The notes under the pieces were generated by a model, which was not told the origin of the DNA, did no database searches, and saw only the letters and a program-made list of their open reading frames with translations. A DNA stretch of 64,000 bases from Deltaproteobacteria bacterium (GTDB lineage Bacteria; Desulfobacterota; Syntrophia; Syntrophales; UBA2192): assembly GCA_012728915.1 (NCBI GenBank), contig JAAYEC010000004.1, positions 1 through 64,000 of the forward strand. The letters run 5' to 3'. A program made the position numbers and the translations under genes. Of this stretch, positions 16,864 to 23,808 are shown piece after piece (position 1 is the first letter of the stretch; each line of letters starts with the position of its first letter).

Positions 16864-16889
16864 GTTGCAACGTTCCATTTCGTGGAACG
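16864..16889. promoter_or_regulatory. Candidate PhaR autoregulatory site and hairpin in phaR leader
   Basis: GTTGCAAC (16864-16871, perfect palindrome) is directly followed by a second inverted repeat CGTTCCA (16871-16877) / TGGAACG (16883-16889). Both lie between the putative phaR promoter and the start codon, so bound protein would block transcription. Confidence 0.45.
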
Positions 16890-16926
16890 GCATGCACGGT
16901 GAAGTCCGGACGGGAGGGCAGGGAAG

Positions 16927-17406
16927 ATGGCAGACCGAGTGGTGATCAAGAAGTACAACAACCGGCGCCTCTACGATACTGAAAAGAACGCCTACGTGAC
17001 CCTTGCGGCGCTTGCGGAGACGATCAAGAAAGGCCGGCAGATCGAGGTGATCGACGCCCAGACGAAGGAGGACGTGACCGCTTTCACCCTCACGCAGATC
17101 GTCCTGGAGGAGGCCAAGAGCAAGCAGTTCCTCCTTCCTGTCCCGCTTCTGCATCTCATGATCCGGTTCGGTGAGACCGTTCTTTCCGAGTTCTTCGAGA
17201 AGTACCTCCAGCAGGTCGTCCGGAACTACCTGGCCTACAAGACCTCCGTCGATGCCCAGTTCGCCAAGTGGCTGGACCTCGGGGCGCAACTCTCCCAGCA
17301 GGCCCCGCAGATCGCCCCGCCCCTCAATCCCTTTCTGGGCGTCTTGGACATGTTTCCCAAGGCCCCGATGGAGAGGCCCCGGGCGGAGAAGAAGAAGGAG
17401 GAATGA
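16927..17406 (+). CDS. phaR: PHA accumulation regulator PhaR
   Basis: A 159-residue regulator. The first 60 residues are the PHB/PHA accumulation regulator DNA-binding domain with its signature KKYNNRRLYDTEKNAYVTL and IEVIDAQTKEDVT, followed by the PHB-binding PHB_acc-type helical region with TLTQIVLEEA and the FGETVLSEFFEKYL helix. PhaR represses phasin genes and itself, and leaves DNA when it binds nascent PHA. It is divergent from the phasin/phaZ side. Three TTGCA-type palindromes in the window match this model. The tail is acidic/basic and low-complexity. Confidence 0.93.
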   Translation: MADRVVIKKYNNRRLYDTEKNAYVTLAALAETIKKGRQIEVIDAQTKEDVTAFTLTQIVLEEAKSKQFLLPVPLLHLMIRFGETVLSEFFEKYLQQVVRNYLAYKTSVDAQFAKWLDLGAQLSQQAPQIAPPLNPFLGVLDMFPKAPMERPRAEKKKEE

Positions 17407-17514
17407 GGGCAGGCCGCTGTACCGGTCCGCGGCGGCCGACGCCGCAGGAACATTTTTTGCTTTCCTATCATGGGGAGGCGCCCGTTCACGATGTCCGAGA
17501 GGAGACCGAACCCG

Positions 17515-17580
17515 ATGATACGCAACACGCTGCTCTGGATCATGATGCTTGCCGTCTGTCTTGCCCTGGCGGGCTGCTGA
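17515..17580 (+). CDS. Possible mini-lipoprotein or frameshifted lipoprotein remnant
   Basis: A 21-codon frame with a basic N-terminus, a hydrophobic core and a perfect lipobox (LALAGC), ending at a stop directly after the Cys. GAGAGGAG lies 10 bases upstream. A longer in-frame Met is at 17491. In another frame an open stretch continues to a TGA (17670-17672) that overlaps the next gene's ATG, so a one-base shift near 17577 would give a lipoprotein of about 50 residues translationally coupled to the transglycosylase. Whether this is a genuine tiny lipoprotein, a sequencing error or a broken gene is undecided. Confidence 0.35.
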   Translation: MIRNTLLWIMMLAVCLALAGC

Positions 17581-17671
17581 CCGCTGCGCTGAAACGGGGC
17601 GGGTACCGTCCCGAGGCCTTTGCGGGTCCCCCTTCCGCGGCCAGCGCGATCCAGGGGACCGTGAGAAACTG

Positions 17672-18649
17672 ATGTTTCACAGGAAAACGAAAACCCGGCT
17701 TTCCCGCCGCCTCTGGAGAATCCTCCTGTCGGCAGGCCTCCTTCTTGTCGGCCTGGGCCTGCCCGCCCACTCCGCCCGGGCGACGATGCCTGTCCCCGTC
17801 CACGAGTTCCCCTCCGCCCTGCTGCTCTGCGGGGAGAAGGTCCCCCTCGAGAGACAGGATGTCTGGGAGATGATGGACCAGGCCTTCGTCCTTTCCGTGT
17901 ACAACCAGGAACAGGTCATCCTCTGGATCAAGCGTGCCAACCGCTATTTTCCCCACATCGAGAGACGGCTCCGTGAGCGAAAGATGCCCGATGACCTCAA
18001 GTACGTGGCCGTCGTGGAGAGCTCGCTGAGAACCTACGCCGTCTCCTCGGCCAAGGCCACGGGGCCCTGGCAGTTCATGGAGAAGACCGCGAAGCGCTAC
18101 GGACTGCGCGTGGACGGCGCGATCGACGAGAGGCTCAATTTCGAGAAGGCCACCGAATCGGCGCTCAACTACCTGGAGGACCTGTACAGGCAATTCGGCA
18201 ACTGGGGTCTTGCCATGGCGGCCTACAACTGCGGCGAGGACCGGGTCGCGAAGAGTCTCGAGATGCAGCAGGCGTCCGGTTATTACGATCTGGACCTCCC
18301 GCAGGAGACGGAGCGATACATCTTCCGCGTGCTCTCGGCCAAGGTGATCCTCGCGAACCCCGAGCGTTACGGATACCGCACCTCCGCTATCCGGGTGTAC
18401 CCCGTCGTCGAGACGGACCGCATCGAGCTGCACTGCCCGCGCGAGGTTCACGTCAACACGATCGCCCGAGCCTGCGGAACAACCTATAAGACCATCCGCG
18501 AACTCAACCCCGAGATCCGCAACTCGTCTCTTCCGCCGGGTCGGTACAGCCTGAAGGTTCCCAGGGGAACGGCCGGGGACTTCCGCGGCAACTTCGAGAA
18601 GGCCCTTTCGCAGGAGACCCCGCACAACGGACCGCGGGAGAAGATGTAG
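17672..18649 (+). CDS. Lytic murein transglycosylase, MltD-like
   Basis: A 325-residue exported enzyme that would cleave the glycosidic bond of peptidoglycan, forming 1,6-anhydro-muropeptides. It has a signal peptide (about residues 8-35). The SLT domain carries the ES motif with the catalytic Glu in VAVVESSLRTYAVS, followed by ATGPWQFM, and later AMAAYNCGEDRV. The C-terminal 60 residues look like a degenerate LysM-type cell-wall-binding module (VHVNTIARACGTTYKTIRELN). The start at 17672 overlaps an upstream stop by one base; no strong ribosome site is seen, consistent with coupling. Confidence 0.83.
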   Translation: MFHRKTKTRLSRRLWRILLSAGLLLVGLGLPAHSARATMPVPVHEFPSALLLCGEKVPLERQDVWEMMDQAFVLSVYNQEQVILWIKRANRYFPHIERRLRERKMPDDLKYVAVVESSLRTYAVSSAKATGPWQFMEKTAKRYGLRVDGAIDERLNFEKATESALNYLEDLYRQFGNWGLAMAAYNCGEDRVAKSLEMQQASGYYDLDLPQETERYIFRVLSAKVILANPERYGYRTSAIRVYPVVETDRIELHCPREVHVNTIARACGTTYKTIRELNPEIRNSSLPPGRYSLKVPRGTAGDFRGNFEKALSQETPHNGPREKM

Positions 18650-18737
18650 CCGCCGCACGCGGCCTTTCCCGTTCATCTGCGCAGTTGCAAATCTTTCCAA
18701 TCCGTCGTAACCATGGGTGCCGAGCCATTGTGCGCCC

Positions 18738-19400
18738 ATGGATTTCGAGATCATCCGATCAGGAAGAAAAACGATCGCCGTCGAGGTCACGACGGAAGGG
18801 GAGGTCCTCGTCCGGGTGCCCCTGCGGCTCGCGCGCCGGGAGGTGGCGGCTTTCGTGGATCGGCACCGCGGCTGGATCGCCCGGAAGCTCGCTCAGGCGG
18901 AGGCGCAGAGGGAACGGCAATCGCCGCGGCAATTCGTGCAAGGCGAGTCCTTCCCGTTTCTTGGCGAGATGATCCGCCTGCGGTTGGTCGAAGGCGCGGA
19001 GTATCTGCGGAGGGACAATGGGGAGTTCCTGCTCGGCGCCGACCTGGTTCCCCGGGCGCCGGCGCTGTTCCGTACTTGGTACCGGGCTAGGGCGCGGGAG
19101 ATCCTGGAGGAGCGGGTGGAGCGCTTCGCCCGGCGGATGGGGGTCGTGGTGCGTGGCGTGCGCATCACCGACGCGAAGCAGCGGTGGGGTTCCTGCAGCC
19201 CCGCCGGGACGCTGAATTTCGCCTGGCGTCTCGTCATGGCGCCCGAGGGAATCATTGAGTACGTCATCGTCCACGAACTGGCCCACCTCATCGAGATGAA
19301 CCACTCCCGGCGCTTCTGGGAGACGGTCGGACGCGTCCTGCCCGATTACGCTGTGCGGCGGGCCTGGCTGAGGAAGAACGAAGATCGGCTGACGCTGTGA
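18738..19400 (+). CDS. YgjP-like (DUF45) zinc metallopeptidase
   Basis: A 220-residue protein of the YgjP/SprT-like metallopeptidase family (DUF45). The zinc site is VHELAHLIEMNHSRRFW (residues 183-199): HExxH with the third His in the NH-S-x-x-F-W motif. Before it comes the conserved QRWGSC segment. The biological substrate of this family is poorly known; it is often found near restriction or DNA-repair genes, which is not the case here. The start is uncertain: a GTG at 18717 is in frame, and neither has a clear ribosome site. Confidence 0.83.
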   Translation: MDFEIIRSGRKTIAVEVTTEGEVLVRVPLRLARREVAAFVDRHRGWIARKLAQAEAQRERQSPRQFVQGESFPFLGEMIRLRLVEGAEYLRRDNGEFLLGADLVPRAPALFRTWYRARAREILEERVERFARRMGVVVRGVRITDAKQRWGSCSPAGTLNFAWRLVMAPEGIIEYVIVHELAHLIEMNHSRRFWETVGRVLPDYAVRRAWLRKNEDRLTL

Positions 19401-19454
19401 ACGGAGCGGCTTCCCTCCCGTCGAGCGGGCGTGCGCGGCTCCTGCCCGATGCCG

Positions 19455-20195
19455 TCAGGATCCGCCGGCCCGCTTCGCCGCGGGGCCGGGGGCGCCGCCC
19501 CGGGCCGTGCCGCTTCTGCGCGGCCCCGCGCGCCGTTCCCGCTTCAGGTCCCGTAGAAGTTGCTGGCGGGAGCGGTGGAAATGCCGCCGTGCCACCTTTT
19601 CCGCCTGTTCCGGCCTGCCCGACGCGATGGCCTCGATAAGGGCCTCGTGCTCGGGCAGCGTCTCGCGCGGGTGCCTGACGAGGCCTTCCATGTCGTCGGC
19701 GCAGCCGCTCACGGTGATGATGTTGTAATTTTCGAGGATGTCGCGGAGAAGGCCGAACCCCCCCAGCTCGATGAGGTACCGGTGAAAGCGGCGGTCTTCG
19801 TCGGCATAGCGCCGGATGCCCTCTGCGCCGTCCGAGAAGTCGGCGTCGCGGAAGAACCCGCGGAGCGTTTCCGCCTCGGCCGGGCTGATGGACTCGGCCG
19901 CGCGCCGGGCCGCGAGTCCCTCCAGGACTTCCCGCAGCTCGAAGGCCTCGAGGACCTCTTCCCTCGTGAAGAGGCGGACGTAGAAACCCCTTCGGGGGAC
20001 GGCCCGGACGAGCTTTTCCTGCTCGAGCTTCTTGAGGGCGCACATCAGCGGCGTGCGGCTCACGCCGAGCTCGCGGGCGAGCTTTTCCTGGAGGATCTTG
20101 TCGCCCGGCTCGAGCCTGCGGTCGACGATCATAGACTTGAGTTTCCCGTATACCTTGAAGTCGAGGTTCTCGTGCCGCGCGCCGAGTTTTTTCAT
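19455..20195 (-). CDS. GntR-family transcriptional regulator (FCD subfamily)
   Basis: A 246-residue regulator with an N-terminal winged helix (residues 12-75: LARELGVSRTPLMCALKKLE and RRGFYVR) and a C-terminal FCD ligand domain. Metal- or acid-binding residues are placed as usual (DEDRRFHRYL, then HEALIEAI and RRHFHRS). The last 30 residues are basic and low-complexity. It is the probable regulator of the adjacent glycerate kinase/symporter cluster. FCD regulators respond to small organic acids such as glycolate, lactate or sugar acids. GGGGAGAGG precedes the start. Confidence 0.88.
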   Translation of the reverse strand: MKKLGARHENLDFKVYGKLKSMIVDRRLEPGDKILQEKLARELGVSRTPLMCALKKLEQEKLVRAVPRRGFYVRLFTREEVLEAFELREVLEGLAARRAAESISPAEAETLRGFFRDADFSDGAEGIRRYADEDRRFHRYLIELGGFGLLRDILENYNIITVSGCADDMEGLVRHPRETLPEHEALIEAIASGRPEQAEKVARRHFHRSRQQLLRDLKRERRAGPRRSGTARGGAPGPAAKRAGGS

Positions 20196-20235
20196 GTCCT
20201 CTCCCCCCGGAAACAGGCGGGCCGTAAAGTGAATA

Positions 20236-20245
20236 ATGTATGCAA
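20236..20245. promoter_or_regulatory. Possible GntR operator
   Basis: ATGTATGCAA, a near-palindrome of the type bound by FCD-GntR proteins, lies 40 bases before the GntR start codon. An isolated TTGACA (minus strand, 20274-20279) lies farther upstream without a good -10. The rest of 20246-20400 has no gene. Confidence 0.3.
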
Positions 20246-20403
20246 AATTCGCTTACCCGCTTCCGCCGCGCCTTGTCAAGGAAAAACCGGTCCGCCTGCC
20301 GCGGGAGGCGACGGAAAGCAGGAAGAGCGGAAGAGCAGAAAATCGGAACTTCATACACGGTCTTTCTGCTGCAAGGGAGAGGGAATGGGGTGGTCTGAAA
20401 AGG

Positions 20404-21702
20404 TCATTCTATCAGAATGATTTGAAGGTCCATCACGTTCGTGCCCGTGGGACCCGTCTTGAGAAGACCGCCCGCCTGCTCGAAGAAACGGTAGGAGTCG
20501 TTGTCGTCGAGGTAGGCCCGGGGATCGAGGCCGAGGGCGCGCGCGTCCGGGACTGTCCGACCGTCGACGATTGCGCCCGCCGCGTCCGTGGGCCCGTCTG
20601 TCCCGTCCGTCCCGGCCGAAAGAAACGTGATGCCCCTTGTCCCCGCGATGGCCAGGGCGAAGGCCAGGGCCATCTCCGTGTTTCGGCCGCCGAGGCCCTT
20701 GCCCCGGACGGTGACGGTCGTCTCCCCCCCGGCGATGAGGCAGAAGCGCCTCCTGTCCGATGCCAGGCGGGACTGCGACTCCAGGGCCCGCCGGCAGAGA
20801 CGCCCGGCGGCCTCGCGCGCCTCCCCCTGCAGCTCCGTCGTAAGCAGGACGGGCTCGTAACCCATCGCGAGGGCTTTGGCCCTCGCCGCTTCTGCGGCGA
20901 TGCGGTTGCTGCCGATGAGGATGTTCTCCACGCGGTCAAACAGGGGGTCGTCCTGTTTCGGGGTGTCGGGGATCCTCCCTCCTGCGCCGCTCCGGAGGAT
21001 CTGCATGACACGCCGGGGCATCTCGCCGGCCCCGTCGTACCGGGTCACGATGTCCAGGGCCTCGGCCCAGGTCGTCGTGTCGGGTGCCGTGGGGCCGGAG
21101 GCGATGAAGCCGACGGGGTCCCCGATCACGTCGGAGAGGATGAGCGAGACCACCCGCGCCGGCCTGGCCGCCTCGGCGAGCCGCCCGGCCTTGACGCGGG
21201 AGAGATGCTTGCGCACCGTGTTGAGTTCCATGATGTCCGCCCCGCCGCGCAGGAGGATGCGGGTCGTCTGCTGCTTGTCGGCCAGCGAGAGGCCCTCCAT
21301 CGGGGAGACGAACAGGGCCGAGCCCCCTCCCGAGATCAGGCAGACGACGAGGGTCTCGCGCCCCGCCTTGCGGAGCAGGTCGAGGGCCTTACCGGCGGCG
21401 GCAACCCCGTTCTCGTCGGGTACGGGATGTCCCGCCTCGACGAGATCCACTCCCGCGAGGGGCTCTCCCCCGCAGTGGCCGTACTTGGTCACGATGACGC
21501 CCCCCCGGACGATTCCCCCCATCTCGTCGAGGATGGCGCGGGCCATGGGGCAGGCGGCCTTGCCGAGGCCGACCAGGAGGATTTCGCTCAGCCCCTCGCC
21601 GCGGCAGATTGCCCGAATCCTCTCCGCGTGCCGGGCGACGGCGGCGTAAGGGTCTACGGCGCGGAGCGCCCCGGTGAAGATTTCGACGGCATCGCGGTTC
21701 AT
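20404..21702 (-). CDS. Glycerate 2-kinase (GckA/MOFRL family)
   Basis: A 432-residue kinase expected to phosphorylate D-glycerate to 2-phosphoglycerate with ATP. The N-terminal DUF4147 domain shows LLVGLGKAA, TKYGHC, AGHPVPDENG and SGGGSALF. The C-terminal MOFRL domain shows GGETTVTVRGKGLGGRN and AGTDGTDGPTDAAGA. The start at 21702 overlaps the stop of the upstream hydrolase gene (ATGA). It is the last gene of a minus-strand operon with the MetX-like, PIG-L and symporter genes. An in-frame upstream extension of several hundred codons is a shadow of the neighbouring gene. Confidence 0.88.
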   Translation of the reverse strand: MNRDAVEIFTGALRAVDPYAAVARHAERIRAICRGEGLSEILLVGLGKAACPMARAILDEMGGIVRGGVIVTKYGHCGGEPLAGVDLVEAGHPVPDENGVAAAGKALDLLRKAGRETLVVCLISGGGSALFVSPMEGLSLADKQQTTRILLRGGADIMELNTVRKHLSRVKAGRLAEAARPARVVSLILSDVIGDPVGFIASGPTAPDTTTWAEALDIVTRYDGAGEMPRRVMQILRSGAGGRIPDTPKQDDPLFDRVENILIGSNRIAAEAARAKALAMGYEPVLLTTELQGEAREAAGRLCRRALESQSRLASDRRRFCLIAGGETTVTVRGKGLGGRNTEMALAFALAIAGTRGITFLSAGTDGTDGPTDAAGAIVDGRTVPDARALGLDPRAYLDDNDSYRFFEQAGGLLKTGPTGTNVMDLQIILIE

Positions 21703-22898
21703 TTCCGTACTCCCGGCGAGGTCGCCGGATCGTCTTCCAGCAACGTCCGGATCCTGTCGCGGAACACGTTCGGTGCCCGGAACAGGGCGTAGTGCCCCAG
21801 CGGGTGTTCGAAGGAGCAGAGCGCCGAGCCGGCGATCCGCTCGTGGGCCTTGCGGGCCATGCGTAAACGGACCCAGTTGTCGTTGGCCACGTGCAGGATG
21901 AGGGTCTTCGCCCGGATACGGTCGAGCCGTTCCGTCACGTCGAGGGACTCCCCCGCCCGGTTCCGGTAGAGCAGGTCGACGGCGTCGTAGTTCCGCCCGT
22001 AGGGGACAAGGAGAGCCCCTTCCTTCCCGTGCATCTCCCAGGCGAAGGCCTCTTTCTGCGCCTCCTCCCAGCCCGCCTCGATCCGGTGGTCGAAGCTCAT
22101 GGCCGAGTGAAACAGGATGGACCAGCCGAACATGACTCCCCGGCGCGGGTGCTGCTCCTTGGGCAGGTGATAGTAATCGCCCGCCGTCGCGCGCCAGGCG
22201 GGGTCGCTCTCGATGGCCGCAGACATGAGCCGGAAGAGCCACCGGAGGCTGGCGTCCGTCTCCGTCACGCCGCCCATGGGCAGGATCGCCTCGACGAAGC
22301 CCGGGTGCATCAGCGCCCAGAGGTAGCTCTGGATGGCGCCCATGGAGACTCCCGCGGCGAGGAGCACCCGGCTCACCCCCAGGTGGTCCCGCAGCAGGCG
22401 GTAGTTGGCCTGGACGCAGTCGAGGAGGCTGTACTGCGGAAAACGCAGACCCGGGCCGTCGCTCGGCTTGCTCGCGCCCCAGAGGCCGAGGGCGTCGGCG
22501 AACACGACGTAGTACCGGTTCGTGTCGATCAGCTCGCCCGGTCCCACAACCGGTCCGCCGCAGAAGTCGTTTCCGCCCTGGCCGCGGTGCCAGTAGAAGT
22601 ACATGAGGCCTGCGTCGCCCGAGTAGAAGGGGCTGAAGAGGACGGCGTTGTCGATGTTCCCGTCGGCGTCGAGATGAGGCGTGCCGACGGCGATGCAGGC
22701 CGTGCGCAGGGGTCCCGCGCCGAGGGACTCCAGGGTCACGCCGCCGCGGCCGCCCGATTCCCACGATGCCGGGTCGTCGAGATCGTAGGCGCCGCCAATC
22801 CGGAAGCCCGGGACGTCGTAAAAGCTCTTGAGGTGCGCCAGGCCCTCCACCCCGCAGAGGGCGGTGACGGGCTGGCGGGTCGCGTCTGCCTGGCTCAT
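21699..22898 (-). CDS. MetX-like alpha/beta hydrolase (homoserine O-acetyltransferase family)
   Basis: A 399-residue alpha/beta-hydrolase of the homoserine acetyltransferase type. The nucleophile elbow is AGVSMGAIQSYLWA, with Ser in GxSxG. Asp is in HVANDNW and His in PLGHYAL. The N-terminal part has the family's VLFSPFYSGD and DTNRYYVVFAD strands. It is not placed with methionine genes; as part of a catabolic cluster it more likely acts on an acyl ester or amide than on homoserine (inference). GGGAGAAA lies just upstream of the start, and the stop overlaps gckA. Confidence 0.72.
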   Translation of the reverse strand: MSQADATRQPVTALCGVEGLAHLKSFYDVPGFRIGGAYDLDDPASWESGGRGGVTLESLGAGPLRTACIAVGTPHLDADGNIDNAVLFSPFYSGDAGLMYFYWHRGQGGNDFCGGPVVGPGELIDTNRYYVVFADALGLWGASKPSDGPGLRFPQYSLLDCVQANYRLLRDHLGVSRVLLAAGVSMGAIQSYLWALMHPGFVEAILPMGGVTETDASLRWLFRLMSAAIESDPAWRATAGDYYHLPKEQHPRRGVMFGWSILFHSAMSFDHRIEAGWEEAQKEAFAWEMHGKEGALLVPYGRNYDAVDLLYRNRAGESLDVTERLDRIRAKTLILHVANDNWVRLRMARKAHERIAGSALCSFEHPLGHYALFRAPNVFRDRIRTLLEDDPATSPGVRK

Positions 22899-22945
22899 GG
22901 TTTCCGTTTCTCCCAAGCGCTTGGGCGGAATTCCGAACGGCGAAG

Positions 22946-23098
22946 TCAGGCGCGTTTTGGTTGACCGCTCTTGGCGAAGCAAAGCGGCCGCAGCGCAAAC
23001 TGTCTGAGCCCGAAGGGCGAGTTTTTGCGTCTGCAGCGGAGCAAGCCTTAGAGCGGTCCAAAACCGCCTGTTCGCAGGAGGAATCCCGGTCAGGCGCG
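22946..23098. repeat. Palindromic intergenic element flanked by 9-bp direct repeats
   Basis: About 150 bases between two operon genes. Outer arms TTTTGGTTGACCGCTCT (22955-22971) and AGAGCGGTCCAAAA (23050-23063) are inverted, and inner segments (GCGCAAACT / AGTTTTTGCG) also pair around GCCCGAAGGGC, so the DNA or RNA folds into one long hairpin. The 9-mer TCAGGCGCG occurs on both sides (22946-22954 and 23090-23098), which resembles a target-site duplication. Confidence 0.55.
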
Positions 23099-23103
23099 AA
23101 AGA

Positions 23104-23808
23104 CTATTCCTGCTGTGCAAAACAGCGGAAGGAATGCTGCGATGCCTTGATCACCTCGAAGACCTCCGCGTCCCCGCCCGAGAGGCTCATCACGCCCCGC
23201 CAGCGGGCAAGTCCCCGCAGGGCCTCGTCGTAGCGGACGGCGGCCGTCTGCGAGCGGTGGCAGGCAAGGGCCCGAAGCTTGGTCTCCAGGGTTGCCGAGA
23301 TGTCGACGGCCAGTTCGTAGCGGCCAAGCGGGTGCCAGACCTCGTACCCGAGGATCACCTCCGGCGACCAGGGCCTGCCGCCTGCCTCCTGGAACCAGGG
23401 GCCGGCGCCCGCCTGGACGGACTCGAGCACAAGCTGGCTCGTGACCCGGTGCCCCAGGGAGCTCTCGTTGCGCTCGTGGACGAAGAGGATATGCGGCCTG
23501 AGCCTCCGCATGATGCGGATGATGTCGATCTTCATCTCGCGCGTGAAGCCCGTGAGCCCGTCAGGGTAGCGCAGGAACTCCACGCCGGCTGCGCCGAGGA
23601 CCTTCGCGGCCTCGCGGGCCTCCCGCTCCCGAAGGGGGCCCGTCTCCCCCGGGGGAATCCTGTCGCTGCCCGCCTCGCCGGAGGTGAGGATCACGTGGGT
23701 GATATCGAACCCTCTCTGCGCGAGGAGCGCCACCGTGCCCCCGCAGCCGATCTCGATGTCGTCGGGATGAGTCCCGAAGGCAAGCGCCCTTTTCGCTTCT
23801 CTATCCAT
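23104..23808 (-). CDS. PIG-L family deacetylase
   Basis: A 234-residue zinc-dependent N-deacetylase of the PIG-L/LmbE family. The metal-binding AFGTHPDDIEIGCGGT motif is at residues 9-24, followed by a Rossmann-like fold with LTSGEAGSDR, and a HRVTSQLV segment carrying the third ligand. These enzymes remove acetyl groups from N-acetylglucosamine-type or similar amides. The start overlaps the preceding symporter gene by 8 bases, so the two are coupled. Together with the symporter it suggests import and deacylation of an N-acyl compound. Confidence 0.85.
   Translation of the reverse strand: MDREAKRALAFGTHPDDIEIGCGGTVALLAQRGFDITHVILTSGEAGSDRIPPGETGPLREREAREAAKVLGAAGVEFLRYPDGLTGFTREMKIDIIRIMRRLRPHILFVHERNESSLGHRVTSQLVLESVQAGAGPWFQEAGGRPWSPEVILGYEVWHPLGRYELAVDISATLETKLRALACHRSQTAAVRYDEALRGLARWRGVMSLSGGDAEVFEVIKASQHSFRCFAQQE

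Noticed and set aside
21703-23061. N-terminal extension of the glycerate kinase frame
   Set aside because: This part runs in a wrong frame through the MetX-like gene; the kinase starts at 21702 with an ATGA overlap.
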